DNA of 64,000 bases from Novosphingobium ginsenosidimutans (GCF_007954425.1 NZ_CP042345.1:2044001-2108000), one strand, 5' to 3'; counted from the stretch's first letter, positions 26,609 through 35,025 are shown. The notes: generated from the letters alone by a model not told the origin. Numbers and translations are program-made.

Positions 26609-26836
26609 ATGGAACCTGCAAGCGCCAAGCTGATCGGTGCTGGTCTCGCTGCCATCGGCGCCGGCATGGCCGCCATCGGCGTGGGCAACGTCTTTGGTTC
26701 GTTCCTGGAAAGCGCGCTGCGCAACCCGGGCGCGGCTGACGGCCAGCAGGGCCGCCTGTTCATCGGCTTCGCCGCCGCGGAACTTCTGGGCCTGCTTTCG
26801 TTCGTCGTCGCGATGATCCTGATCTTCGTCGCCTAA
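26609..26836 (+). CDS. atpE: F0F1 ATP synthase subunit c
   Basis: A 75-residue two-helix proteolipid of the rotor ring. It has the Gly/Ala helix '[17 protein letters not shown]', the loop 'RNPGA' and the ion-carrying acid Glu58 in helix 2 ('[12 protein letters not shown]'). It has a strong ribosome site (AAAGGAG). The residues fit H+ coupling. Confidence 0.97.
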   Translation: MEPASAKLIGAGLAAIGAGMAAIGVGNVFGSFLESALRNPGAADGQQGRLFIGFAAAELLGLLSFVVAMILIFVA

Positions 26837-26868
26837 GACCTACGATTGACTGACCGACCGGCTGGCTT

Positions 26869-26883
26869 CCGTCCTTTGGACGG
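26869..26883 (+). other. Small hairpin between atpE and atpF'
   Basis: CCGTCC-TTT-GGACGG in the 76-base gap after the c-subunit gene, with further partly complementary bases outside it. The c subunit is needed in about tenfold excess, and such hairpins elsewhere shape mRNA decay; a role here is inference. Confidence 0.35.
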
Positions 26884-26912
26884 GGCTGGCCGGGCAGACT
26901 GCGGACGCCCCA

Positions 26913-27407
26913 ATGCCTCAAATCGCGCAACTTGCCGAAACCTGGTCCAGCCAGATCTTCTGGATGCTGATCTTCTTCGGCTTCATCTTCTTCGTCATTG
27001 GCCGGGGCATGGTCCCCAAGGTCATGGCGACCGTCGAGACGCGTGACCGGCAGATCGCCAGCGATCTGGCCGCGGCCGAAGCTGCCCGCGCGGCAGCCGA
27101 TGCCGAGGAAGAGGCCTGGCGCGCCCAGGCCAACCGCCAGCGTGCCGAAGCCCAGGCCTTGATCGCCAAGGCCAAGCTCGAAGCGGCCAAGGCCAGCGAA
27201 ACCCGTCTGGCCAAGGCCAATGCCAAGCTGGATACCAAGCTGGCCGAAGCCGAAGCTGCGATTGCCGCTGCGCGCAGCGGTGCCTTGAAGGAAATCGAAA
27301 AGGTCGCCGCCGAAGCTGCCGGGGATATCGTTGCCCGCGTGGCTGGCGGCCTTAAGGTCGATGCCAAGGCCGCCACGGCTGCGGTGAAGGAAGCGCTCAA
27401 TGGCTAA
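26913..27407 (+). CDS. atpF': F0F1 ATP synthase subunit b'
   Basis: A 164-residue peripheral-stalk subunit. One N-terminal membrane helix ('SQIFWMLIFFGFIFFVIGRGM') is followed by a long charged coiled coil rich in Ala, Glu and Lys. The second b-type gene follows at once with an 8-base overlap, as in photosynthetic and other alphaproteobacteria with a b/b' stalk. No clear ribosome site precedes it. Confidence 0.92.
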   Translation: MPQIAQLAETWSSQIFWMLIFFGFIFFVIGRGMVPKVMATVETRDRQIASDLAAAEAARAAADAEEEAWRAQANRQRAEAQALIAKAKLEAAKASETRLAKANAKLDTKLAEAEAAIAAARSGALKEIEKVAAEAAGDIVARVAGGLKVDAKAATAAVKEALNG

Positions 27408-27948
27408 TCTCTTCGTTCTTGCGGCCGAAGCTGCCGAAGCGGCCGAGCACGGCGCAGCCCACGCTGCCCCAGAGGCCTTTGGCCTGGGCCCGGTCACCTG
27501 GGTCGCTCTGGCGATGACCGTGCTGATCCTTGTCGCGATCTGGAAGAAGGTCCCGGCGATGATCACTTCGGGTCTCGACAACAACATTGCCGAGATCCGC
27601 AAGCAGCTCGACGAAGCCAAGGCCCTGCGTGCCGAGGCAGAAGCCTTGCGCCAGGAATATGCTGACAAGATCGCGGGCGCCGAAAAGGATGCCGCCGCGA
27701 TGATCGAGCACGCCAAGTCGGAAGCCGACGCGATCGTCGCCAAGGCTGAGGTCGATACCAAGGCGCTGATCAAGCGCCGCGAGAAGATGGCCGAAGACAA
27801 GATCGCCGCTGCCGAACGCGGTGCAATTGCCGAACTGCGCGCCAAGGCGGCCAATGCCGCGGCCAGCGCCGCGCGCCAGCTGATTGCTGCCAACCATAAC
27901 GCCAAGGCCGACAAGAGCCTGGTCGACGAGGCGATTGGCGGGATCTGA
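27400..27948 (+). CDS. atpF: F0F1 ATP synthase subunit b
   Basis: A 182-residue stalk subunit with an N-terminal helix ('PVTWVALAMTVLILVAIWKK') and a long coiled coil ('KQLDEAKALRAEAEALRQEY'). It overlaps the b' gene by 8 bases, so the two stalk halves are coupled. The F1 genes are not in the window, which fits the split F0/F1 layout of alphaproteobacteria. Confidence 0.93.
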   Translation: MANLFVLAAEAAEAAEHGAAHAAPEAFGLGPVTWVALAMTVLILVAIWKKVPAMITSGLDNNIAEIRKQLDEAKALRAEAEALRQEYADKIAGAEKDAAAMIEHAKSEADAIVAKAEVDTKALIKRREKMAEDKIAAAERGAIAELRAKAANAAASAARQLIAANHNAKADKSLVDEAIGGI

Positions 27949-27976
27949 TCCCGGCTCTCAGACTTGCACTTGCAAA

Positions 27977-28000
27977 GGGCGGCCTAACAGCCGCCCTTTT
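27977..28000 (+). terminator. Rho-independent terminator of the Fo operon
   Basis: GGGCGGC-CTAACA-GCCGCCC followed by TTTT, 28 bases after the atpF stop. The T run touches the stop codon of the convergent oxidoreductase gene; the A run before the stem may let it work on both strands. Confidence 0.88.
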
Positions 28001-28980
28001 CATTTGCCGGGTTCGAGCACGACCTTGCCGACTATCCCGCGCGTCGCCATCGCTGCATAGGCCTCTTCCCAGCGGCTGAGCGGCAGGATCCGGTCGATGT
28101 GCGGATTGAGCCGGCCATCGGCGGCAAGTGTCGCCACGGCCTCGCGGATGGCCTTGCCGCGCTCGGGAAAGCGGCGGGCATATTCACCCGCGCGCACGCC
28201 GACCACCGAGAAGCCTTTGATCAGCGGGATATTGGTCGAGATTTCGGCAATTCGGCCACTGGCAAAGCCGATCACCAGCAGCTTGCCGCCAAAGGCGACG
28301 CAGCGGGTGCTCTCATCGAACACGTCACCGCCGACCGGATCATAGACCAGATCGCACAGGCGCCCGCCGGTCAGTTCGGCCACCTGCTCGCGGAACCGGC
28401 CCTCGGCCAGGATCACGGCCTCGGCATCGCAGGCTGCGCGCAGGGCGGCGAGCTTGGCAGGCGAGCCGGTAGTGGCAATGACATGGGCACCCAGCCGCTT
28501 GGCCAGCTCCACTGCGGCCAGGCCCACGCCGCCGCTGGCACCGTGGACCAGCACCCATTGCCCGGCCTTCAGTGCGCCGATTTCGACGAGGGCGGTATAG
28601 GCCGTGCCATAGGCCGCGCCGAGGGCGGCGGCGGAGACCATGCCAATCCCCGACGGCATGGCCGAGAGCGCGCGGGCCGGCACCACCGCATATTCGGCAA
28701 AGGCACCGGTCTTGTTGCCGCCATAGACCCCGTCGCCGGGTTTGAAGCCGCTGTCGGGATCAGCGTCGACCACCTCGCCCGCAAATTCGAGGCCAGCGAT
28801 GAACGGCACTTCCGGTTTGAACTGGTATTCCCCGCGCGTCATCAGCAGGTCAGGGAAATTGAGCGAGGCGGCGTGGACCTTGACCAGCACCTCGCCCGGC
28901 TCGCGCTTCGGAATGGGCAGATCGACCAGCGCACAGCCAGATAGGTCGGTCGAAAGCGTCTGAATCTGGAGCGCCTGCAT
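28000..28980 (-). CDS. NADPH:quinone oxidoreductase, zinc-free alcohol dehydrogenase type
   Basis: A 326-residue medium-chain dehydrogenase/reductase of the quinone oxidoreductase group. It has a GroES-like N-terminus ('GEVLVKVHAASLNFPDLLMTRG'), the nucleotide loop 'VLVHGASGGVGLAAVELAK', and lacks the structural zinc cysteines. ATG at 28980 was chosen; the upstream extension overlaps gloB. It lies 5 bases after the gloB stop and is probably cotranscribed. Confidence 0.88.
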   Translation of the reverse strand: MQALQIQTLSTDLSGCALVDLPIPKREPGEVLVKVHAASLNFPDLLMTRGEYQFKPEVPFIAGLEFAGEVVDADPDSGFKPGDGVYGGNKTGAFAEYAVVPARALSAMPSGIGMVSAAALGAAYGTAYTALVEIGALKAGQWVLVHGASGGVGLAAVELAKRLGAHVIATTGSPAKLAALRAACDAEAVILAEGRFREQVAELTGGRLCDLVYDPVGGDVFDESTRCVAFGGKLLVIGFASGRIAEISTNIPLIKGFSVVGVRAGEYARRFPERGKAIREAVATLAADGRLNPHIDRILPLSRWEEAYAAMATRGIVGKVVLEPGK

Positions 28981-28985
28981 TGCGG

Positions 28986-29741
28986 TCAGAAGGTGTCCTT
29001 GGCGGCACGCAGCGCGGCAAAGGTGGACACGGCATCGCCGCCGCCCCAACGGGCTGCCAAAGCGGGATCGTCGGCCCGCAGGAATGGATTGGTGGCCAGC
29101 TCACGCGATAGCGGCGTCGGCACCGTTGGCTTGCCGGCCGCGCGCGCCTTCTCGATCTGGGCGGCGTAGTCCTGCAGTGCAGCATTGTCCGGATCGGCAT
29201 GGAGGGCGAAGCGGGCATTCGATGCCGTGTATTCGTGCGCGCAGTAGAGCAGGGTTTCCGGCGGCAGCGCCTTGATCCGCGAGAGGCTGGCCCAGAACTG
29301 GTCCGGCTGGCCTTCGAACATCCGCCCGCAGCCCAGCGCAAAGACGGCATCGCCAACGAAGGCAGCGCCAGCTTCGGCGAGATGGAAGGCGATATGGCCG
29401 TTGGTATGGCCTGATACGTCGATCACCTCGGCAGTATAGGCACCCAGGGTCACCTTGCTGCCATGCGTCACCACTTGGTCCGGCGCAGCGATCCGCTCAA
29501 CTTCCGCGGGTGCGATCACAGTGCAACCCGTCGCCGCCTTGATCGCGGCGTTTCCGCCGGCATGATCCGGGTGCCAGTGCGTGTTCCAGATATGGGTGAT
29601 CTGCCAGCCTTTGCGCCCGGCTTCGCGCAGATAGGCATCGGCATCAGGGGTATCGATGCAGGTGGTTTCCCCGCTGTCCGGATCGTGGAGCAGGTAACCA
29701 TAGTTGTCGGACAGGCAGGCGAACTGATGAATTTCGAGCAT
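28986..29741 (-). CDS. gloB: Hydroxyacylglutathione hydrolase (glyoxalase II)
   Basis: A 251-residue metallo-beta-lactamase-fold enzyme releasing D-lactate from S-lactoylglutathione in methylglyoxal detoxification. It has the metal motif 'THWHPDHAGG', 'VIDVSGHTNGHIAF' and the C-terminal 'YCAHEYTASNARFALH', typical of GloB rather than other lactamase-fold proteins. No ribosome site precedes the ATG; a promoter-like pair lies so close that the mRNA may be leaderless. Confidence 0.93.
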   Translation of the reverse strand: MLEIHQFACLSDNYGYLLHDPDSGETTCIDTPDADAYLREAGRKGWQITHIWNTHWHPDHAGGNAAIKAATGCTVIAPAEVERIAAPDQVVTHGSKVTLGAYTAEVIDVSGHTNGHIAFHLAEAGAAFVGDAVFALGCGRMFEGQPDQFWASLSRIKALPPETLLYCAHEYTASNARFALHADPDNAALQDYAAQIEKARAAGKPTVPTPLSRELATNPFLRADDPALAARWGGGDAVSTFAALRAAKDTF

Positions 29742-29747
29742 CGACCG

Positions 29748-29776
29748 AGGATAAACCTATTCGCCCCCCAAAGCAA
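29748..29776 (-). promoter_or_regulatory. Candidate gloB promoter, leaderless type
   Basis: On the minus strand: TTGCTT (29771-29776), a 17-base spacer and TATCCT (29748-29753), with only 6 bases before the ATG. Transcription would begin at or next to the start codon. Confidence 0.45.
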
Positions 29777-29783
29777 AATGGGC

Positions 29784-29818
29784 AAAGCAAAAGCCCGCCC
29801 GGATTGCTCCGGACGGGC
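29784..29818 (-). terminator. Rho-independent terminator of rpsA
   Basis: Minus-strand stem GCCCGTCCGG/CCGGGCGGGC (29809-29818 with 29793-29802, one mismatch) and a 6-base loop, followed by CTTTTGCTTTG. It lies 36 bases past the rpsA stop. Confidence 0.85.
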
Positions 29819-29853
29819 CTTTGTTGGTTTAGCCTGAGGCTGGCGAAGGAGGA

Positions 29854-31563
29854 TTAGTCCTTCTTGGCCTTCAGCGCGGCGCCCAGGATGTCGCCCAGCG
29901 AAGCGCCGGCATCCGAGGAACCGTACTGTTCCACGGCTTCCTTTTCTTCGTGCAGCTGACGTGCCTTGACCGAGAAGTTCGGCTTCTTCGAACGATCGAA
30001 ACCGATCACCATGGCGTCGAGCTTCTGGCCAACCTGGAAGCGGTCGGTCCGCTGCTCGTCGCGGTCGCGGCCCAGGTCCGAACGCTTGATGAAGCCGGTG
30101 GCGCCATCTTCGCCGGCCTGCACTTCGAGGCCGCCATCGCGGACTTCGAGGACAGTGACGGTGACGACTTCGTTCTTCTTCAGGCCCGAAGAGGCAGCAG
30201 CCACGCCAGCGGCCGGAGCGCCCTTTTCAAGCTGCTTCATGCCGAGCGAGATGCGCTCCTTCTCCACATCGACGTCGAGCACGATGGCCGAAACCTGCTC
30301 GCCCTTGCGGTGCAGGGCCAGCGCGTCTTCGCCCGAGATGCCCCAGGCGATGTCCGACATGTGGACCATGCCGTCGACGTCGCCATCGAGGCCGATGAAC
30401 AGGCCGAACTCGGTCGCGTTCTTGACTTCGCCTTCCACGGTCGAACCGACCGGGTGCTTCTCGGCGAAGGCTTCCCAGGGGTTCTGCTGGGCCTGCTTGA
30501 GGCCCAGGCTGATGCGGCGCTTGTCGCTGTCGACTTCCAGCACCAGCACGTCGACTTCCTGCGAGGTCGAGACGATCTTGCCGGGGTGGACGTTCTTCTT
30601 GGTCCAGGACATTTCCGAAACGTGGACCAGGCCTTCGATTCCGGCTTCCAGCTCCACGAAAGCGCCGTATTCGGTGATGTTGGTGACGGTCCCGCGCAGC
30701 TTGGCGCCAACCGGGTACTTGGCGGCAACGCCTTCCCACGGATCGCTTTCCAGCTGCTTCATGCCCAGGCTGATGCGCTGGGTATCCTGGTTGATGCGGA
30801 TGATCTGCACCTTCACGGTGTCACCGATATTGATGACTTCGTTCGGATGGTTGACGCGCTTGTAGCTCATGTCGGTGACATGGAGCAGGCCGTCGATGCC
30901 GCCGAGGTCGACGAAGGCACCGTAATCGGTGATGTTCTTCACGACGCCGTCGATGATCTGGCCTTCGGCCAGGTTCATGATCAGGCCCGAACGCTGTTCG
31001 GCGCGGGTTTCTTCCAGCACGGCGCGGCGCGAAACGACGATGTTGCCGCGGCGGCGGTCCATCTTCAGGATCTGGAACGGCTGCGGCACGTCCATCAGCG
31101 GCTGCACGTCGCGCACGGGGCGGATATCGACTTGGCTGCCGGGGAGGAAGGCAACGGCGCCGTTGAGGTCGACCGTGAAGCCGCCCTTGACGCGGCCGAA
31201 GATCACACCTTCGACGCGCTTGCCTTCACCGAATTCTTCTTCGAGCTTGTCCCAGGCGGCTTCGCGGCGGGCGCGGTCGCGGCTGAGCATGGCATCGCCA
31301 TCGGCGTTTTCGACGCGGTCAACGAAGACTTCGACTTCGTCACCGACCTTGAGGCCATGCGGCTGGCCCGGCATGGCGAATTCCTTGAGGGGAACGCGGC
31401 CTTCGCTCTTGAGGCCGACGTCGATCACGGCCTTGTCGCCTTCGATCGCGGTAATGGTGCCCTTGACGACCCGGCCTTCAAAGCCGCCATCAGCGGCGCC
31501 ACCGAGGGATTCGTCGAGCAGCGCGGCAAAATCGTCGCGCGTGGGGTTGGCTGCAGAAGCCAT
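29854..31563 (-). CDS. rpsA: 30S ribosomal protein S1
   Basis: A 569-residue protein with six S1 RNA-binding repeats, for example 'GVVKNITDYGAFVDLGGIDG' and 'GTVTNITEYGAFVELEAGIE'; the first two are the divergent ribosome-docking type. It brings structured mRNAs to the ribosome. The ATG at 31563 follows AGGAAA; 60 in-frame codons upstream have no ribosome site and read as leader. Its neighbours aroA and cmk form the known aroA-cmk-rpsA group. Confidence 0.97.
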   Translation of the reverse strand: MASAANPTRDDFAALLDESLGGAADGGFEGRVVKGTITAIEGDKAVIDVGLKSEGRVPLKEFAMPGQPHGLKVGDEVEVFVDRVENADGDAMLSRDRARREAAWDKLEEEFGEGKRVEGVIFGRVKGGFTVDLNGAVAFLPGSQVDIRPVRDVQPLMDVPQPFQILKMDRRRGNIVVSRRAVLEETRAEQRSGLIMNLAEGQIIDGVVKNITDYGAFVDLGGIDGLLHVTDMSYKRVNHPNEVINIGDTVKVQIIRINQDTQRISLGMKQLESDPWEGVAAKYPVGAKLRGTVTNITEYGAFVELEAGIEGLVHVSEMSWTKKNVHPGKIVSTSQEVDVLVLEVDSDKRRISLGLKQAQQNPWEAFAEKHPVGSTVEGEVKNATEFGLFIGLDGDVDGMVHMSDIAWGISGEDALALHRKGEQVSAIVLDVDVEKERISLGMKQLEKGAPAAGVAAASSGLKKNEVVTVTVLEVRDGGLEVQAGEDGATGFIKRSDLGRDRDEQRTDRFQVGQKLDAMVIGFDRSKKPNFSVKARQLHEEKEAVEQYGSSDAGASLGDILGAALKAKKD

Positions 31564-31730
31564 ATGTACAGTTTCCTGTCTATCGATGTTTCCGGCCAAG
31601 CGGTTGTATCCGCTGGTCTTTTCTCCGCCGCAGCACCATTGCCTTGGCGGGCCAAAAGTGGGCCGAGCGTCATGGGGGCCGAATGCCGTCCACAACATCC
31701 CCTTGGGCTTGAGCCCTCCGGGACCGGCGG

Positions 31731-31760
31731 CGCTTAGGCGCAAGAGACCGCTAAAGCAAG
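31731..31760 (-). promoter_or_regulatory. Candidate rpsA promoter
   Basis: Minus strand: TTGCTT (31754-31759), a 17-base spacer and TAAGCG (31731-31736). The pattern CTTGC, 15 bases, CGC recurs before rpsF and dnaN. It leaves a leader of about 160 bases before rpsA, long enough for autoregulation by S1, though no specific fold was identified. Confidence 0.5.
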
Positions 31761-31782
31761 GAATTTGCGACCGGATGCGGGT

Positions 31783-32145
31783 TCAGATCGCCGGTTTATA
31801 GCCGCTCCGCTTGAGCGTGACGATGTAAGCCGAAAGATCGCGCACCTGCCCACGGTCGAGCTTGAACTGCATCGCATCAGGATAGTTGTGCGCATTGCGC
31901 AGATACTGGCGCAGGGTGGCGCTGGTCAGGCCCTTGCGGTTGGCGATATCCTCGAACCCCGGGCTTTCCGGATTGGGTGAGCTGCTGTTGACAGTCACGG
32001 CGTGACAGGCCGCGCAGCGGGCTTCCGCCACGACCCGGCCGCGCTCGGCTTCGGCCATCCGGCGTTCCTCGACAGGCTTGGGCTGGCTGAATGCAGCCGT
32101 GGCAACGGCCAGTGCGGCGAGGGCGACAAGGTAAAGCCTTGGCAT
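31783..32145 (-). CDS. Small monoheme c-type cytochrome
   Basis: A 120-residue periplasmic protein with a signal peptide (about residues 1-20) and one heme c site, Cys44-Ala-Ala-Cys47-His48. A likely Met axial ligand lies in 'YPDAMQFKL'. The size and 'DLSAYIVTLKR' ending fit class I cytochromes. It starts 2 bases after the cmk stop, between cmk and rpsA, where no cytochrome is usual. Confidence 0.85.
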   Translation of the reverse strand: MPRLYLVALAALAVATAAFSQPKPVEERRMAEAERGRVVAEARCAACHAVTVNSSSPNPESPGFEDIANRKGLTSATLRQYLRNAHNYPDAMQFKLDRGQVRDLSAYIVTLKRSGYKPAI

Positions 32146-32147
32146 GA

Positions 32148-32765
32148 TCAGCGCCGCTCCTCGGCAATGGCAATCGCTGCGGCAATCGCTGCGTCGCGGC
32201 CAAGGTCGCTGGTGTCGAGCAGTACCGCATCAGCGGCAGCCACCAGCGGCGCTTCGGCCCGGGTGCGGTCGCGTTCGTCACGGGCCTCCAAATCGGCGGC
32301 GATTTCCGCCAGCGCAACAGCGCGACCCTGGTTCTGCATTTCCCTAAAGCGCCGCTCGGCTCTGGCTGGGACCGAGGCGACGACAAACAGCTTCACCTCG
32401 GCTTCTGGCGCGATCACCGTGCCGATGTCGCGCCCGTCGAGCACGGCGCCACCGGGCTGCGCCGCAAAGGCGCGCTGGCGTTCGTAAAGCGCCTGGCGCA
32501 CGCCAGGATGGACCGAGACACGGCTGGCCAGGCCACCAGTCGCTTCGCTGCGCAATTCGGGATCGTCAAGCAGGTGTTCGTGGAAGGTGCAGGCCGCAAG
32601 GGCATCAGCCGGATCGTCCGGATTGCCGCCATTCAGCGCCACTTGCCGTCCGACCGCACGATAGAGCAGTCCGGTATCGAGGTGCGGCAGGCCGAAATGC
32701 GCGGCCAGTGCCTTGGCAATCGTGCCCTTGCCCGATGCGGTCGGACCATCGACGGCGATGATCAT
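32148..32765 (-). CDS. cmk: Cytidylate kinase
   Basis: A 205-residue nucleoside monophosphate kinase making CDP and dCDP. It has the P-loop 'AVDGPTASGKGTIAKALA', 'LDTGLLYRAV' and 'DGRDIGTVI'. It overlaps the upstream membrane protein gene by 4 bases and sits in the usual place between aroA and rpsA. Confidence 0.95.
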   Translation of the reverse strand: MIIAVDGPTASGKGTIAKALAAHFGLPHLDTGLLYRAVGRQVALNGGNPDDPADALAACTFHEHLLDDPELRSEATGGLASRVSVHPGVRQALYERQRAFAAQPGGAVLDGRDIGTVIAPEAEVKLFVVASVPARAERRFREMQNQGRAVALAEIAADLEARDERDRTRAEAPLVAAADAVLLDTSDLGRDAAIAAAIAIAEERR

Positions 32766-33016
32766 TGCGCCTGCTTCCTTGCCCTGATGGCCTTGGCCAA
32801 CCCCCAGATCGCTATGGCTGCCCAGAATCCTTCGAGCACCAGCGATGCGAGGTTTGTATTCACCAAGAGCGAGATTGTCAGCAGGACAGCGCCGGCCAGA
32901 TTCACGCCGTGCTGGAGGAAGGGGTTGGGGCGTTCAACCTGGGTGACGTAACCATAGGCGAAGATGATGCAGGCCATCCCGGCAAAGCCAACCGCATCGA
33001 TCAGCGTGACCGTCAC
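32762..33016 (-). CDS. CBU_0592-like small membrane protein
   Basis: An 84-residue protein with three predicted membrane helices: 'DAVGFAGMACIIFAYGY', 'GAVLLTISLLVNTN' and 'LEGFWAAIAIWGLAKAI'. The pattern resembles the CBU_0592 family of unknown role. It is joined to both aroA and cmk by 4-base overlaps, so it is expressed with them. Confidence 0.75.
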   Translation of the reverse strand: MTVTLIDAVGFAGMACIIFAYGYVTQVERPNPFLQHGVNLAGAVLLTISLLVNTNLASLVLEGFWAAIAIWGLAKAIRARKQAQ

Positions 33017-34356
33017 CGGGACAGCCCGTCGAGCAGGGCCTCAAACATCGGGAAGCTGGTCGCAATGGGACGCGTGTCATCGACTTCCACCCCGTCGCGG
33101 CTGGCAAGGCCGGCGACCGCCATGCTCATTGCAATGCGGTGATCGAGGTGGGTCTTGGTTCGCGAGTTGCTGGTCCCGCGCAGCGGCCCGCCGCCAGAGC
33201 CTTCAATGGTCAGACCGTCCTCGGTTTCGGTAACGCGCGCTCCGGCCCCAGCGAGGGCCGCTGCCATGACCGAGATCCGGTCGCTTTCCTTCACCCGCAG
33301 TTCCTCAAGCCCTGTGGTCACCGTAGTCCCTTCGGCGAGGGCGGCGGCAACAAACAGCACCGGGAACTCGTCGACCATGCTGGGGACCACCGCCGGGTCG
33401 ATTTCGATGCCGTTCAGCGCGGAATGGTGCACCACCAGATCGGCCACCGGCTCACCGCCCACTTCGCGGCGGTCCACTTCGTCAATCTGCCCGCCCATCT
33501 GGCGCAGCACTTCGATCAGCCCGGCGCGGGTCGGGTTCAGGCCGACATTCTGGATGGTCAGCTCGCTCCCCGGCACAACCAGCGCGGCGACAATGAAGAA
33601 GGCAGCGGAAGAAGGGTCGCCCGGTACCTCGATCGTCTGGGGCTTCAACTCGGCCTCGCCAACCAGGCGAATCACCCGCGCGCCATCGGCGGCGATTTCG
33701 ACTGAGAGGTCAGCGCCGAAACCACGCAGCATCCGTTCGGAATGGTCGCGGGTAGGAACGGGCTCAATCACGGTCGTTATGCCGGGGGCGTTCAGACCGG
33801 CCAGCAGTAAGGCGCTTTTGACCTGGGCGCTGGCGACCGGCAGGCGGTATTCGATTGGCACGGCGGGGAGGGCACCGCGCACAGTAAGCGGCAGACGGCC
33901 ACCTTCGGATGCCTCGAACGCCGCGCCCATCTGGCTCAGCGGTTCGATCACCCGGCCCATCGGGCGCTTGGAGAGACTGGCATCGCCGATGAAGGTGGCG
34001 GTGATCGGATGGCTGGCCACCAGGCCCATCAGCAACCGCGTAGAAGTGCCGGAATTGCCCATGTCGAGCGGGTTCTGTGGCTGCAGCAGCGCGCCGACGC
34101 CCACGCCGTGGACCGACCATTCGCCATTGCCCAGGCGCTCTACCGATGCCCCCATCGCCCGCATCGCGGCGGCGGTGGAGAGCACGTCTTCACCTTCCAG
34201 CAGACCGGTCACGCGCGTCTCACCCACGGCCAGTGCCCCCAGCATGATCGAGCGGTGGCTGATCGATTTATCGCCCGGCACGCGGATCGTGCCCCGCAGC
34301 GGGCCGGATGGCATGAAGCGGCGCGGCTTCATCGCAGCGGGATCGGCGTTGGACAC
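33013..34356 (-). CDS. aroA: 3-phosphoshikimate 1-carboxyvinyltransferase (EPSP synthase)
   Basis: A 447-residue shikimate pathway enzyme joining PEP to shikimate-3-phosphate. It shows 'GTIRVPGDKSISHRSIML', 'MGNSGTSTRLLMG', 'ESDRISVMAAAL' and 'DHRIAMSMAVAG'. GTG at 34356 is listed; an ATG eight codons later (34332) is possible as neither has a strong ribosome site. It heads the minus-strand group aroA, membrane protein, cmk, cytochrome c, rpsA. Confidence 0.94.
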   Translation of the reverse strand: MSNADPAAMKPRRFMPSGPLRGTIRVPGDKSISHRSIMLGALAVGETRVTGLLEGEDVLSTAAAMRAMGASVERLGNGEWSVHGVGVGALLQPQNPLDMGNSGTSTRLLMGLVASHPITATFIGDASLSKRPMGRVIEPLSQMGAAFEASEGGRLPLTVRGALPAVPIEYRLPVASAQVKSALLLAGLNAPGITTVIEPVPTRDHSERMLRGFGADLSVEIAADGARVIRLVGEAELKPQTIEVPGDPSSAAFFIVAALVVPGSELTIQNVGLNPTRAGLIEVLRQMGGQIDEVDRREVGGEPVADLVVHHSALNGIEIDPAVVPSMVDEFPVLFVAAALAEGTTVTTGLEELRVKESDRISVMAAALAGAGARVTETEDGLTIEGSGGGPLRGTSNSRTKTHLDHRIAMSMAVAGLASRDGVEVDDTRPIATSFPMFEALLDGLSR

Positions 34357-34520
34357 GGCGGCACTTTCACGGATAGAGCGGCAATTGCGCGCGGCTTTTG
34401 ACAGCGGGCGCGGGCTATGGCAAGGCGCGCGCCGCGCTGGGACAGGCGCAAGCCGTCTCCAATACGTATGAAGAGTTTTCAGCCCGTCGCCGCGGCGAAG
34501 GGCAGCATTGAGGAATTGAC

Positions 34521-34838
34521 ATGGTCAAGGCTGAATGGGGCGCCAAGCACGGTTGCCCAAAGTGCGGCACCCGCTTTTACGATCTGGGCAAGGATGACCC
34601 GATCACCTGCATCGAATGCGGCTATGCCTGGCATGCCGATCCGGTGCTGAAGTCAAAGCAGCCGATCCCTTATGAAGAAGTCCAGAAGGCCAAGGTCGAA
34701 GAGGTCGAGGATGTCGATCTGGCCGATCCGGATCTGGATATCGACGAAGATGGCGATTCGCCTGACAACGACGTCGATCTGGGCGGCGACGATGACCTTG
34801 GCGTGGGCGTTGGCGACGACGACGGCGACGAGAACTAA
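34521..34838 (+). CDS. TIGR02300 family zinc-ribbon protein with acidic tail
   Basis: A 105-residue protein. A zinc ribbon is formed by Cys12, Cys15, Cys30 and Cys33 ('HGCPKCGTRFYDLGKDDP', 'CIECGYAW'), matching the alphaproteobacterial TIGR02300 family. The second half is almost all Asp, Glu and Gly. The ATG follows GAGGAA. Function unknown; the ribbon plus acidic tail could bind nucleic acid or a basic partner. It is divergent from aroA. Confidence 0.85.
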   Translation: MVKAEWGAKHGCPKCGTRFYDLGKDDPITCIECGYAWHADPVLKSKQPIPYEEVQKAKVEEVEDVDLADPDLDIDEDGDSPDNDVDLGGDDDLGVGVGDDDGDEN

Positions 34839-34845
34839 GCGACGC

Positions 34846-34867
34846 AAAAACGCTCTTGCCAAGAGCG
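34846..34867 (-). other. Hairpin with terminator form on the minus strand
   Basis: CGCTCTT-GCC-AAGAGCG (34851-34867) with AAAAA in front (34846-34850); on the minus strand the stem is followed by TTTTT. No minus-strand gene ends here. It could stop antisense transcription toward aroA, or act weakly for the plus-strand gene before it. A second GC-rich stem, GCCGCC/GGCGGC, lies at 34871-34890. Confidence 0.45.
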
Positions 34868-34949
34868 GGAGCCGCCACTAGAGGGGCGGCCTCGCTCGCT
34901 GGTCGGGCGGGAAAGGCAAGTCTCCCGGGGCTTGCTGGATGATGGATAA

Positions 34950-35025
34950 GGGGCCTTAGCTCAGCTGGGAGAGCGCCTGCATGGCATGCAGGAGGTCAGC
35001 GGTTCGATCCCGCTAGGCTCCACCA
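34950..35025 (+). tRNA. tRNA-Ala (anticodon GGC)
   Basis: A 76-base cloverleaf. The acceptor GGGGCCT pairs with AGGCTCC (one G-T), the D arm is GCTCAGCTGGGAGAGC, the anticodon stem CCTGC/GCAGG holds the loop ATGGCAT (anticodon GGC, reading GCC and GCT), and the T arm is AGCGG-TTCGATC-CCGCT. The 3' CCA is encoded. It lies 88 bases before ffh. Confidence 0.97.

Noticed and set aside
29950..31737. Open frame of 595 codons antisense to rpsA
   Set aside because: It is the complement of a strongly conserved S1 gene; GC-rich codon use leaves the opposite strand open. The protein has no recognisable motif and no ribosome site.
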